Below, piece by piece: positions 22,835 to 34,329 of a stretch of DNA of 64,000 nt. The DNA lies in assembly GCA_030549205.1 (NCBI GenBank), contig JAUKTV010000001.1, positions 186,001-250,000 of the forward strand, read 5' to 3'. The notes under the pieces were generated by a model. The model ran no database searches. It had not been told where the DNA came from and was given only the letters and a program-made list of their open reading frames with translations. The translations under genes and the position numbers were made by a program. Each line of letters begins with the position of its first letter. Positions within the stretch are counted from its first letter, which is position 1. Origin of the DNA: Apiosordaria backusii. Its lineage: Eukaryota; Ascomycota; Sordariomycetes; Sordariales; Lasiosphaeriaceae.

Positions 22835-24578
22835 CGCTCGCTCGTGTCAAGTACTGGTTGTGAAGTGCTTGGGAAGTTGCGAGTGGGAGGCAAAAGAACT
22901 GGAAAGTGCAAAGGGCAGCTGGGCACGTATTGCGGCAGGAGCGCCCAATTGGCCGGTGCGGAGCGCAGCCAACCAGCACTGTGCGGTCGCCCATTTTGGC
23001 CAAGCCCCGCACTGCTGCTGCCCCGCATGCAGGTAAGCGGCCCTTGGCATGCCGGTTCCGCGCCCGGCTCTGTTCGGCAATGGGAGGCTTTGTGCGACCC
23101 CACCCGGGCTTGGCCCGGACGACCCGTGCACACCTGTACGGAATATTGAGACCACTCTGTGGGAGCTATCACCTCTTTTCCTTCGAAGTTGTTGTCTTAG
23201 TTGAATCAATTTGGCAGGTAGTTGGCATCGACCTTCTTCCTCGAAACGTGGTGACAAGTGGTCCGGAAAAGTTTGCCGAGTTGGCGTCCGCCGCATTCTC
23301 GGCTATATGCCGGACCTCCGCAGCCAGCAACCGTCAGTCCCCTGTTGTCTCTAAGGATATATCGGAGCCATGCGATAGCCGATCATCACGGGCTTCCTCG
23401 GAGACCCCTGAGAAAGACGCAATAATTAGGCAGCATTGAGTTCTGACCGCGACGCGGAGGCCGCGAGACCCGACGGCACTGCAGTCTGATATCCTCCCTG
23501 TCGAACATCCACCAGGACAGACAGCCGTGGCCGCTTCCACCAACCATGAGTAAAAATTTGGTCCCCAATAACCTGTTCTACTTTGGCTGATGTATCGCAG
23601 TTTCCACTCTCAATCCTCGGCAGGAACTTTGTCTGGAGAGAGTAGGGCGGCCAACCGTTTCACGGATCTGGGGAAAGGCCAAGTCTGGGAGCTTGACCAC
23701 CGGAATGTCCAGATGGCGGCGTGCCTCTCTGCTTTCCAGAGGTACATTTTGCCGCTATGCCCCCTGCTCAGGCCTGACGAGATTACATTGAGCAATATTC
23801 TGGTGCTCTTACAGGGCAATCAACCTGCTCAAAAGGCGGTCGCTCTCGCTGTATGGGCGCTGGGGGAGTGGTGTTTGAACGCTCGAGCCGGTCCAAGCAG
23901 GGCAGCGCGGGAACTGTGCGTTAAGGAGACAGACGCACGCTGCGGCGAGGCTGCCGGTCTCTTGGAACGGGACACTGCCAAGGGTCTGCATTACACCCGC
24001 GCCTACATTCTCCTTGCATTCTACTGTGGGCTGTGCGGAGATCTGTATGGATTCCGGTGCTATTGGTGGCATTGTATAGTAGATTGCCTAGTTACATGTC
24101 GCTCTCTGATTATCTGTCATGGTGGTGCCGATCCAGCACCCCCCGTTCGTTTCAACCGATGGCGTCCAAGATCATTCCCTGTCAACTCTGGTGACTGAGA
24201 GACTCGCGCCCCTGGACATCCATGAGAACCTGGGGCCATCCTCTGTCACTTTTACTTTCCACTTCTGGGCACTCAGCGCCAATACCCGACGCCATGCCTG
24301 CTGGGCGGAGTCACGATGATCCACCCATGTTGCAAAGTGGCCTGCGCAGAACTGGTTCGTCCCAGGTCATATCCCGTCCGGCCCTCGATCAAATGTTCCA
24401 CTAGTTTCTTATTTCTCGTCCTCCTTTCACTCCGCCGCTTGCAGGTGCCGAATAAGCTCAGGAGATCAAAGGCAGTTCCAACGTCAGTTGCCAACGCTCC
24501 CAACAGCGTTCTTCCCTTTTCCCTCGTCATTCTCGTCTTTGTCTATAATCCTACTTTTACCAGCAAGCAAGAGCGAAG
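22835..24578. other. No recognisable gene
   Basis: A plus-strand open frame of 202 codons at 23,590-24,198 is the best candidate (it contains a helical stretch around NILVLLQGNQPAQKAVALAV), but I see no motif or homologous family and cannot call it a gene. If the GH3-like portion of the downstream relic was ever complete, its N-terminal half should have been here and is not visible. Confidence 0.4.
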
Positions 24579-26291
24579 ATGTTAGATCGTGGTGCTACGA
24601 GAATGCCTAGTGATACGGTCTCTGATAAAATCGCAAGTGTCATTCTGATGTTCATCCATTCTTCTAGTGCTAACGCTATCCTACAGAAGCCTCCCGTACT
24701 CTCGGATATGCTCAACGACGGCGATATCGTCTTGCTTTTAACACCTGCTATTGTGCTTAAGGCGAGCCCCTTGAATCGTGCCTCTAATTGCCCGCCCAGC
24801 GATCCCTTTGAACCACTTGGCAAGGCTCTGGCCAGGTATCACCCATAGGTCCGTCCGCCACGTCCCATACGTGCCCCGAAATGGGATTACTAGTACTCAT
24901 GAAACGCACGTCGCCTTAGCCGCTGCCGTGATCTTCGTTATTTCGGGCCCGCCACGTCACGGACAGCCCTCACAAGTGACTCTGGCCGAGAGAGTGCGAG
25001 CCCTCTACGAGAGCCGACCTCTAGTCATCCTGACTTGCTGCGATGTCCGCGAGTTGGGCCCACTCGCAACGCCCTTTCCGACGCCCTTTCCGACGCCAAT
25101 CAAGGTGCTGAGTCTCGATCCTTTAGACTTGGAGGCCGCCGCAGCCTGTATCCTCTTTGGAGAACCCCGCAATTCCAGCCTTAGGAGACCGGGTGAACAC
25201 AATCTCATCCCATCGCGACAGCCCTGGTCTGTTGAGGCATAGGACGGAAATAGCGACGTATCGGTAGTCTTTGACCTATAGCGTCGGTGTCTCCCCAAGA
25301 TGTTCCATCTTAGCCGCGATCAATTCGAAACATTGCTTTGTCGCGACGGATATGCGATGCACTACGTTGTTCGTGAGGCTGAGATTTCGCAGGTGCTCGG
25401 ATTCTGTGCCACTTACACCACATACGTCGATGGCAGCGATTGTTTGCTTGGTTCTTTGGCTGCCCTCCTCGTACAACCATCACACCAGCGGCGTGGTATT
25501 GGCCGAAGCCTACATGACCACGCTTTGCGTCAACTCACAAGGATACGTGGCGTCTCCCGTCTACAACTTGGGAGCACTTTCCCTCGGCTCCTCTATGGGC
25601 CGCCTGTTGACTCGCTCTCGAAGCCCTAGTTTCAACGGCGGGGTTGGCCGATCGAGCCTTCTGCAGCTCCAGGCTCAGGCCAAGAAGCCTACGATTGGTT
25701 TCTCGAATTCAAAAACTGGCCGGACGCTCGCCTCCCCTCCCAGTCTCTTTTCACCTTTAGGTCTTGCTAGATAACGGACTTCGACGCGGTCCTGGACTTC
25801 ATCGATGGGGTGTCCAAATCGAATGGCCATATGGGTTGGTACGACCAATACGCTAGACTAGCCAACTCGGAGAACGTCCAAGATATAATCCTCGGTCTTA
25901 AAGGGGAAACAATCATCGTAGCGGCCTTGACGTACGACACTGAAAGTCCGGTCGCCGGGGGATATTCCGTAGGCTAGTACCATTACGGACGATGTTAGTG
26001 GCATTACATATATTTGTATCAGCGGTATATCTCCTAGACGCATCTTCCAAAACACGGCTGTACTAACGCTCATTATCAGACGACGTTCCGCGTGATTCTG
26101 TTATGATCAGGCTGTTCGACACCTGCATCCGCGTCCTTAAGGATGCGAAGACGAACAGGTTGTTCATCGACGGCATTAAAGGGGGAGATGACGGTTTCTC
26201 GGAATTAGGCTTCCGAAAGTGGGCAAGATATATCGAGGTCTGGAGGGAATGCCGAGATAGTGGAGCTGTGACGGGCGATAAAGATGACTGA
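24579..26291 (+). pseudogene. Broken GNAT acetyltransferase, likely fused to a GH3/NagZ-like tail
   Basis: Three consecutive pieces read as one protein. The first (from about 24,609) contains SDTVSDKIASVILMFIHSSS and DPFEPLGKALARYHP, then after a frame change near 24,846 HVPYVPRNGITSTH and VIFVISGPPRHGQPSQV; I recognise this as the C-terminal part of fungal GH3 (NagZ-like) proteins fused to acetyltransferases. The second, after a stop at 25,242, is a GNAT domain: GFCATYTTYVDG, LAALLVQPSHQRRGIGRSL with the acetyl-CoA loop QRRGIG, and RLQLGSTFPRLLYG. After TAG at 25,627 (relatives have Trp) a second acetyltransferase-like part follows (FQRRGWPIE, EAYDWFLEFKNWP, DAVLDFIDGVSKSNGHMGWY, GLKGETIIVAALTYD), with another TAG near 25,771. 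A typical intron (about 26,020-26,079, branch TACTAAC) leads to the last exon MIRLFDTCIRVLKD...GDKDD. The GH3 catalytic half is absent. GNAT assignment is firm; the GH3 link is from memory of the family. Confidence 0.65.
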
Positions 26292-26945
26292 TGCATTTTT
26301 ATAATGGCAAGTTCGACTTGATCAAGGCCAGGTGTAAGGAAACGAGCCGCCGGCAACAACACGGTATACTGCTAGAGTAACGAGCTCCCTGCTCTAGACG
26401 CCTATCATTAACTGTACATTGCCACCTTGTTCATGAGGGCTGCGCCTACTCCGTCAGTCATCAAGAGCGGGCGTAGGGTCACTAACTCTTCGTCAGAGGG
26501 GCTATTCCTAGCCCAGGCGAGGGTTAATCTACGGCTTTCCTTCCATCAAGGCTGGAGTTGAGGGGAGCGAACCACCAGCCAACATGGAGCTTTCGTACAC
26601 GAGGCGCATCCAGTGAACGCCTATCGAATTCTTCCAAGCTTTTCGTGCTGGAGACTCCAGGTTAGAGCCGTCATGTCTCTTGTTGAGTATGCAAGGATTT
26701 AAAGGCACCAGAAAAGCAACCGGATCTCCCTCCGCAACTCCGGGGACGCCGCCCACCCCAACACCGGATTCGACGAGCGCCGTGACAACTCATCTCCGCT
26801 CACGCAGTCCGATACCGTCAGTCCTCTGGTGTCTTCAGCACGGCTTTTTGCAACCATCATCACCATCGCTACCTGATGACCGAGAAATACCTCGCAGCTT
26901 TCCATCCTGTCCACTGATGGGTCAATACTCGAACGTCTTGACTTA
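26292..26945. other. Intergenic, no recognisable gene
   Basis: Nothing coding recognised. The right part (26,700-26,940) is Pro/Ser/Thr-biased in several frames and could be the promoter or leader of the small membrane protein gene. Confidence 0.45.
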
Positions 26946-27246
26946 ATGATGTTGGATTCTTATTACAATGCTATACGAGGTATCGCTTGTATTCTTAAGG
27001 GAATTGTGCTTCTTGGAAAGGCATCGATGGAGTTGTTGCTGGTTATATTTATCATCGATGCTGTCTGCTTTGCTGTTCTTGTGGCTCTGCCACTTCGTGC
27101 GGTCCTTGCGGTGTACGATTACCTGCGGGCGAGACGCAACTACCAAGACACCCTCCCCTTGATCCAACGCCGGCGGGAATACCGGTGAGGCACCCTGTCC
27201 TTACTCGATCATAGTCAGAGCTAACTCACTACACAGGTCAACGTGA
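26946..27246 (+). CDS. Possible small membrane protein, one or two exons
   Basis: The frame from ATG at 26,946 encodes 80 residues with one strongly hydrophobic helix (LLLVIFIIDAVCFAVLVALP, residues about 30-49) followed by a basic, cytosolic-looking tail (RARRNYQDTLPLIQRRREYR). Read straight through it ends at TGA 27,186-27,188. An intron 27,185-27,236 with GTGAGG donor, CTAAC branch and ACACAG acceptor would instead end it two residues later (Ser-Thr). The hydrophobicity and the good intron signals support a real gene, but I recognise no family. Confidence 0.35.
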
Positions 27247-27912
27247 ACCACAGGGGCGCTCAGGTTGACTCCGCACGCCTGCGTTGGGTCTTTTCGCGCA
27301 CAGCGGTGCAAGCGGCTGTGATGCGGCGTCGGTCGGCCAGACGGCTGTGGTTGCAATTTGCGGGGAGGTGCCTGAGGATTGCGGATCGGGCGGTGCCGTG
27401 ACGGCGGAGTGGCGCCTCGAGAATACGGGCTCCAGCACACTGGGGGGGAACGGGGAGCACGACGCCGGTCGCGGCGCGCTACATGGGGGATAAGTTTTGT
27501 ACCAAGCATTTACCCAGTTATGAACGTGCTTGTTGTCCATCTCCTGGTCAGAGAAGTGTTCCCTATCCTCCTTTCGGACCGCGATCCCAAAGTTGGGCAA
27601 CTCACAATGGCCCTTCGGGGAAAGGCGTGGCTATGCAACCGGGTCGTCTTGAGATTCCCGGGTCCGCGGGCGGGCGGTGTTTCATGTCATGATTACATAG
27701 GAAAGTGGGGGATAGGTGTAGATGGAGACTGTCGACAGTAGAGTAAGCTGAATTCAACGGACGGCGGACATCGAACGCGTTCTCTGCGGAGCGGTGTGCC
27801 GTCTCTCACTCTGTAACGTTCCTACCGTCGGTGAGGGGACTGCAAAAATAACTAACCTCGGCAGAGGAGTGTGCGGCGATGGCTCGCTCTCGACGTGTCC
27901 AGCAAGGCCACG
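27247..27912. other. Intergenic, no recognisable gene
   Basis: Overlapping frames on both strands without motifs; probably includes the promoter of the JmjC gene. Confidence 0.45.
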
Positions 27913-30481
27913 ATGTCGGCGGATGCGTCCCGAATCCCGGATAACCAATCGCATAGCGGAGACGCCACAGCAGCGGACGGTGATTTTTCCCAGCCACAGT
28001 CGGACCCCACTTCCACGCTAGTGGCTGGAGCGCGTTACGGGGCGAGCGGAGGCAACGTGGGCGGCATGGCGCAGACCCACCACGGGACTAATCAGTTAGT
28101 CCCACGGTGGGGTCTTCGTCTTGGCGCGGGCTGCTTTCCTCAGTCAACGGCTTGCCCAAAATGGAGCAGTTACGTGCTGACCTACAGCGTGTCCAGGAGG
28201 AGTTCAAAAACCTCAAGTCTATAACCACGTCTTTCTTTAAATCCCTGAATTCTCAGCAAGGTGCGCAGCCGCGTCTCCATACAACGCAACAAGGGACCGG
28301 ACAGCTCCGACCTGGAGTCCTCAGCACAGAGACCTTGGAGCGCTCTTTACTCGACGCCTACTCCCAGTTTGAGAAGCGCTTGGAAGAATTCGACAGGAAG
28401 ATTGAGAACGCACTATCTAGTGCCAATACGACCCCCAGCGGTGATACTTCTCCTACCCGCGATACCCCTTCCGGCGCCGACTCTCCTCCTACCAGCAATG
28501 CCTCCCCCAGTCCCGACTCTGCTTCCACTAGCAATACGTCGCTCAGCGCCGACTCTCCTCTGGCGCGCGATGCATCTCCTCGCGCCGACTTGTCCCCCAG
28601 CGCCGACGCTCCTGCTGCTCGCGAAACACATCCCAGTGCCGACTCTCCTCTCATCGGCAATGCTCCTGGTGGTACCGGCTCCCATCCCATTCGCCCCTCT
28701 CGAACACCCCTCCCGTCTGCACCACGGCCTGCTCAACGTCCTGGCAGTCGTGTCGGCGACGGTCGTACTGATGCTCCTAATGGTCTTCCCGATGCTCCTC
28801 CCGACCCCTCCCCCAAAGGTCCTGGCCACGACAATGCGACTAAGCTCGTCTCCACGCTCAGTCTCACTGACTTGGGGGAACCCTGATTCCGGAGCTACAG
28901 ATCTTTATCCAGAACGACGTCTTTACTAGCAAGTTGCTCGTCGAGGATATCGGCCTCACCTTTACAGCACTTCTCAATGCCGTACCACCTCTCGATACGC
29001 TTGGATTCGACGCGCAGTACGAGACGAAACATCAATTGGACGAGGGAACTTGGCATCTTTATATGGAGCCCTTGGAGGAATTGCAGCTTCCCGACTTTAC
29101 CAAAGTCGCAAAACCTTCTGAGGAGGATGCGGAACAGTACCTTGACGACTTGTGCCGAATCCTGCCGGAGGAACCGGTTCCTTATTATATCGGCCCTCTT
29201 TCCGGCTCTGTCGCCGAGCAGCTTCAGTCCTGTTTCCCTTCCGGCCACGAAGTCTCAGAACTTGGCGATGTCCCGGGAGTCTCTACACTCTACGCACATA
29301 TTGGTGAAGCAGCATCGGGAACTGCGTTCCATTGCGAGGATGCAAACCTCCGCTCGTACAACCTGACACTCATTGGGTGGAAGATCTGGATCCTGATCAA
29401 GCCTCATCACACCACCGACTTTGAGGATCTAGTCCGGCGGCTGACCAGCTGCGACGACACCTGCGATCAGTTTGTCCGCCATACTTCGTTCATGGTGCCT
29501 CCGTCGACACTGCGAGCAGAAAACATCGAGTTCGATGTTATCTGCTCCGGCCCAGGAGAGATGGTGTTGACTCAGCCGAGACAGTACCATGCTGTTATCA
29601 ACCGTACGGCTTCCTTCGCAATTGCAACGAATTTCGTTCTGCCTAACGAGGACCCTATCCCGAAGAGGCTCTCCTTGTGCCATCTGGATGGATTGTACCA
29701 CCTGCAGCATCCGATGGTCCGGAGACTCCGTCATGCGAAACGCAAGCACGTCAGCCAGCCCGAAGCTCCCTCCCGGAAGAAGAGGCCCAGTCCGCACAGG
29801 CCTCTCGGGACTTCCATTGCACAAGTCCTCCTCCGCGAAACGACGAGTCAGAATGCGGTCCTCCGATTTATAACCGTCGTCCGCGCATGGCGGAACGTTG
29901 GCGACAATATCCGTGGAGAGCTGTTGCAGATCGGCAAATGCGACGAGTCCAATCAGCTAAAGGCCTTAGACACGCTCCGAACATCATGCCGGGAGAACTC
30001 CCAGCTGTTTTCCTTCTTGGAGATCCTGGCCTGTGTCCACCTTGTTCGGAAACTCGAACGTCGCATTACCGTAGTCGCTCCAGAGGCGATAGATGGACTC
30101 CTGGATATTCGAGGACTCCCACACATCCAGCAGAACCGGAGGGCTGTGCGTAACGAACTCACTGCCTATCAGAAATGGGATCAGCTCTGTGGTGCACCAC
30201 CTGCATACACCTACGAGGGGATCCTCTGTTTTATGCCCCCTGTTTTCAAGGATTATCAGGAAGTGACGAGAACGCAGGTCCAGCAGCTGAGCAAAGACGA
30301 CATAGCATTGTTCCGTTCTATGCTTCAGGGGGTGGAGTACGCACAACGCTTGTGCGAGGTGGGCAAGGCTTTTCAAATGGGGATCTTTGGGTCAGCGGAG
30401 TTTAAGGAGCGACCGTTTGAAGCTCAACCATATGAGGAGTTGTCTACGCTTGATCTAGCGGATCTACTTCAGTTGCTTTAG
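27913..30481 (+). CDS. JmjC-domain protein with two G-run frameshifts
   Basis: JmjC proteins are Fe(II)/2-oxoglutarate dioxygenases, often histone demethylases. The long C-terminal frame (28,934-30,481, 515 residues) carries the fold: HIGEAASGTAFHCEDANLRS with H133 and E135 as iron ligands, IGWKIWILIKPHH, and PGEMVLTQPRQYHAVIN with H219 as the third ligand. An upstream frame (28,107-28,886) encodes a coiled-coil-like segment (MEQLRADLQRVQEEFKNLK) and about 100 residues of Ser/Pro/Asp repeats of the DSP-x-S-x type. The two frames connect if one G is added to the GGGGG run at about 28,873, giving TLSLTDLGGTLIPELQIFIQ. An N-terminal part from ATG 27,913 (MSADASRIPDNQSHS) connects by a similar indel in the GGGG run near 28,096-28,105. 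I infer one gene of about 850 residues, broken either in the genome or only in the assembly. Confidence 0.7.
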
Positions 30482-30559
30482 TATCTCATCCCCCAAGACT
30501 TAGAGTAGAGTGTGTTTTCATATCCCAAGCAGCTTGTACCAAGGGTGCACTAAGCAACG

Positions 30560-31080
30560 CGAGTAGCTGTGAGGACTAGTAGAAGGCAAGGTGGGAAGTA
30601 GGAAAGAGAGTAGATCCACTAGGAGATAGCAAAATGGAAAGTGGAAAGGAGAGTTCCGCTAGGAGATCTACTAGTATATAGTAGATTTTTCCCTCTTCTA
30701 TCGCTGGTAGATCTACTAGAAGTTCCACAAGTACTGGTAGATGACAAGATGGGAAGTGGAAAATAGGAGGTCAACTAGTAGATCTACCAGAACCCCTTCT
30801 CCTCTCTCCTGATCTTGCTATCTACTAGTAGATCTAGTAGGAACCCCCTTCTCCTCTCCCAATCTTGCCATCTACTAGCAGATCTAGTAGAACCCTTTTT
30901 TTCCTTTCCCCAAATCTTACTATATACTAGTAGATCTAGCAGGAACTTGCTTTTCCTTTCTCCAAATCATGCTATCTACCTAGAATCCCTCGTTTGTAGA
31001 AAAGAACTTCTACTATTAGAACTATTAGCAGATACAAAGACAGAAAGTAGGAAAGAGGAGTCCTACTAGTAGATTTACAA
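30560..31080. repeat. 50-bp tandem and inverted array around a CTAG-rich palindrome
   Basis: Forward units start with (T)CTACTAGTAGATCTAGTAG at about 30,771, 30,821, 30,871 and 30,921, an exact 50-bp spacing, each followed by GAACCCCCTTCTCCTCTCC and an ATCTTGC block. A decayed fifth copy is at about 30,971. Copies in the opposite orientation (GGAAAGGAGAGTTCCGCTAG, then GAGATCTACTAG) occupy 30,570-30,700. The motif is itself palindromic, so the array can form extended hairpins. Confidence 0.75.
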
Positions 31081-32013
31081 GTAGCTGCTACCTACTAGTA
31101 CCTTTAGAATTTCCTCTTCCTATTCCAATCTCTTATAGTTAACTACATCTCTATTTAGGTTATACTTCATAGCGCGGTGGGTAGAGTGGCTTGTATTCCC
31201 ACCACTTCCCTAGCATATTTTCGTATTGAACTTCTACCGTGCTAGGAAATATAACCCTATACTATCTGCAGCAAAAGTGACGGTGATTCCCCATTCGATA
31301 AGCTGCTGAGACAGCTAGCTTCCCTCTAAGGTGCACCGTCTCCACTCGATTAACTGCCGCCTTGAGCTTCGGCCGTTACTCAATCCAAGGCAATCTAATC
31401 TACATCGCGTACATTCTAGCTGGGTGATCAGGCCAGCTAGAGCGTATGCAATGCGTTAGACTACCCGAAGGAGTTTTGAAGGAGTTTCCCAAACTTGTAC
31501 CCAATACTCCAGCGAGCCGAGGTGCGTTACCCTCTCCCCGCGACCACCACTGCACCGTCTCCCGGTTGGCCAAGCCGAGAAACGGCGCAATAGCAGCAAC
31601 GTCTTAGGATATTGAGGCGTGGGTATCGGGAGAGATTGTGTGTACCGCCAAGGAAGATGTACCGATTCGCTGGTGAGACATAGGCAATGTGTGGCGATAC
31701 TTAGTGCAACCCCGATCAACTGACTGATTCTTTAGGAGTCAAGTTCTAGGGTCCAATCTGGGCTCCCAATCCTGAGATATCATTCCAGTGATGGCGAACC
31801 ACTAGCTGCCTGGATCTCTGTGCCGTGACACTAGCACTGGTTTGATATGCGGTGCGCAAGGTATATACTAGATAATGATAGGTGCCACTTTATGCAATAT
31901 TGTACAGAAACATTGTCTTGGTGTGAGATGTCTCGCTCCTTTTTATTCTTTTTTTTCTTTTAGCCTTTTTGTTCTCTTTATAGCTTAAACAGTAGGCGAT
32001 AACTATTTTTATA
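31081..32013. other. Intergenic, no recognisable gene
   Basis: No supported coding frame and no tRNA or rRNA recognised. A T-rich tract at 31,936-31,975 lies shortly before the Fot1 element. Confidence 0.5.
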
Positions 32014-32068
32014 ACGTACCCCACATGCGAACGCTCCACACGGGCGAACGCTCCACGGAATCGCACCT
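32014..32068. repeat. Fot1 left terminal inverted repeat
   Basis: Begins ACGTACCCCACATGCG and contains two direct copies of GCGAACGCTCCAC separated by ACGG, a plausible transposase-binding pair. Pairs with 33,821-33,875. Confidence 0.9.
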
Positions 32069-32284
32069 ATATAACACAATGCACATTTGTTCTACCAAAA
32101 GAGCTAAGAACAATTGAAACTACTCAGAATTATCTTCCTCAGACGTTTCTACAACTACCTGACAGGTACGCGCATTGTGACCAGGCTCGCCGCAGTTGCC
32201 ACAACGCCGCGCACGCGTCTCGGTTCTCGGCTTCCGACCACTACCCGCCTGCATTTCCTCCTTAATCTGCACTTCAACATCTCT

Positions 32285-33775
32285 CTAACTCTGCAGATCC
32301 TGTGCATCCTGTACACTAAGCGATCCTCCTTGCCGTAGCCGTTGTTTTTTGGTTCTTCGGCACTTGCTTAGTGCATCATTTACTGCTCGGAGGCTCTGGT
32401 TCTCCGACTTCAATAATGCCAACTGATGCATTATCTTAGATGTCCCTTTCGCAAAGACATCAACCGCCCTCAAGATCTCGGTTGGAGAGCTATTTTGGTG
32501 CCGGGCAATTCGAGTCTTAATGAGGGTAGACTGCGAGGCGGCTTCGGTTGGGTTGTTCGGGGTCTTGGAAACCCAGGTGTAGGCACTGCCAGGCCGGGAG
32601 TTCGATGGTGTTAGCGTCTTAAGACGGACGTCGAGCTGGGAGATCACCTTCTCAGGATCAAAAGGAACAAGCCCAGCACCTCGAAAACCTCCTCGAATGT
32701 TGTCGCTCGTCATTGCCACCTAGTGCACTGCGAAGATCGCGGAAAGGAAGTCCTCCTTAGTGATGTAGGTTATACTTGCCCACATCATCCCCTCGATCTG
32801 CTTACCGTATGCCGTCTTAAGCAGGCTGAAACAGCCAACATCGAGTGGCTGGAGGATATAAGATAAGTAAGAAGGCATGCAGAGGGTAATAATATTGTTC
32901 TCCTTACAGTAGACCTCGAAGTCGGTTAAGTGGTGGCTGTCGTGGCCGTCGAGGATGAGGAGGCGATAAACCCCGGCTGTTCGAGCTTTTGTATGCTTGT
33001 CGAAGTGCTGAATCCATTCTAGGCCTCTCTCATTGGTTGTCCAACCGTTTTCGGAAGTTGTGATGACCCAGTCCTTGGGCAATGGGCTGTTCTCGTACCA
33101 AAAGGAGAGGTGATACTTGCCCTTGACGATAATGAACGGCGGGATCGCCCAGCCGGTAGCATTGACGCCCTGGATCACCGTTGCCCACTCTCGATTGCCA
33201 GGCTGCTTCGATTTTGCCCTGCCACGCCGTTCGGAGCTTGTGACAACCATTGCGGTTGAGATAACGCCCATCATAAACCCAGTCTTGTCAAAGTTATAGA
33301 TATCCGCCTCCAGGATACCATATTTCGCAATTGTGTTCCGCACAAGCGCAAACCAACCACGAATAACCTCTGGATCTTTGCATTGGGCCCTCTGGTAGTC
33401 GTATTTCCGATTGAAACGCGTGTTGACTTCTGGGTGCCGCTTGACGAAGGTTGAAGCCCAGTTAACCCCGACGCGTCCTGCATCGCGTTCGGCAAGCAGT
33501 CGATTGGCCATATCTTTCACACCAGACAAGCGGGGGGGGAATCCTTTAAAATCTAGGTCGAGGATGTACTGAACAATGACTGACTCTTCCAGGTCGGTCA
33601 TTTTCCGCGAGTTGGCTGGAATGTCGCGTCGGGATTTTTTACCGCGTCTCCGGCGACTGAGTTTTGTACGGTGCACAGAATAGATCCTAGCTGCAGCTCT
33701 TAAGCTTAGTTTCGGATCATTTTCCAGTGCTTGAAGGGCCAACTGCACTTGGGCCTCGTCTTTTTTTAAGGACAT
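32285..33775 (-). pseudogene. Fot1/pogo transposase with one internal TAG
   Basis: From ATG at 33,775 the frame runs 351 codons to TAG at 32,722-32,720 and continues in the same frame to 32,285, 144 more codons, giving about 496 residues, the usual Fot1 length. Order: psq-type helix-turn-helix (LSLRAAARIYSVHRTKLSRR), a CENP-B/Tc5-type DNA-binding segment (LSGVKDMANRLLAERD...WASTFVKRHPEV), then DDE_1 catalytic blocks with Asp in IYNFDKTGF, Asp in LLILDGHDSHH, and Asp in LQPLDVGCF. The tail begins IRGGFRGAGLVPFDPEKV and ends in a basic, Lys/Arg-rich coil. Two oddities: the residue after the first catalytic Asp is Lys where relatives have Glu (NFDETGF), and the stop follows AVH where Gln is expected, a CAG to TAG change. 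Both would reduce or abolish activity. Confidence 0.9.
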
Positions 33776-33820
33776 ATTGTGTTGTGGAAGGAAAGTGGGA
33801 AAAGAGGATTGAAGACGCGT

Positions 33821-33875
33821 AGGTACGATTCCGTGGAGCGTTCGCCCGTGTGGAGCGTTCGCATGTGGGGTACGT
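33821..33875. repeat. Fot1 right terminal inverted repeat
   Basis: Reverse complement of 32,014-32,068 with one mismatch, followed by TA at 33,876-33,877. Confidence 0.9.
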
Positions 33876-34329
33876 TACCTAATTTTCTGATATATTTCCA
33901 GGATCTGGGGCCGGAAATTCTAGTGTCATTTTCTGATTTCTCAAAGTCATATGCCAAAGACTACAGTAGACATATATTTAGATATATGCGGACCTAGCAA
34001 CAGTCGACTACTATATATAGCAAAGCTATCGCGGTTGGCTTATTTTTAGCAGCTTGTCATAGGAAAAGTGGGGCTCTGACATCTTTTGGTTGCATTCCCG
34101 AGTACGTGTACAGTACGTGATCAGATCTAAGATGCGAGATTGGAGATCAGATCCGAGATCGGAGACCTGAGATGCGAGATCTAAGATCTACTGGAATAGA
34201 TCTGGAATCAACCCAAGTTCAGGCATTGACTACAATGCGATATAAGGTATTGCTACGCCGTAGAGGAAGTTGTAGCATTATTCGCTATCCGCCCAGCCGT
34301 TAAGCCAAAAGTGCTAAGTCACCGACAAG
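33876..34329. other. Intergenic, GAGATC-rich stretch
   Basis: No gene. From about 34,125 to 34,210 there is a degenerate repeat of GATGCGAGATC/GATCAGATC-type units. The right end leads into the DUF3723 relic. Confidence 0.5.

Larger units (their letters stand above)
32014..33875 (-). mobile_element. Fot1/pogo-type DNA transposon, nearly intact
   Basis: The element is 1,862 bp, bounded by 55-bp terminal inverted repeats (32,014-32,068 and 33,821-33,875) that match at 54 of 55 positions, and flanked on each side by TA, the target duplication of the Tc1/mariner superfamily. It contains one minus-strand transposase gene interrupted by a single stop. The near identity of the two TIRs and the GC-normal coding region suggest a recent insertion that largely escaped RIP. 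Confidence 0.9.

Noticed and set aside
28358..28829. Two long minus-strand frames rich in Gly, Glu, Ala
   Set aside because: They are the reverse reading of the Ser/Pro/Asp repeat linker of the JmjC gene.
30771..30990. Regular 50-bp repeats that could suggest a CRISPR array
   Set aside because: Fungal nuclear DNA; the whole 50-bp unit is repeated rather than short repeats with unique spacers, and no cas genes are present.
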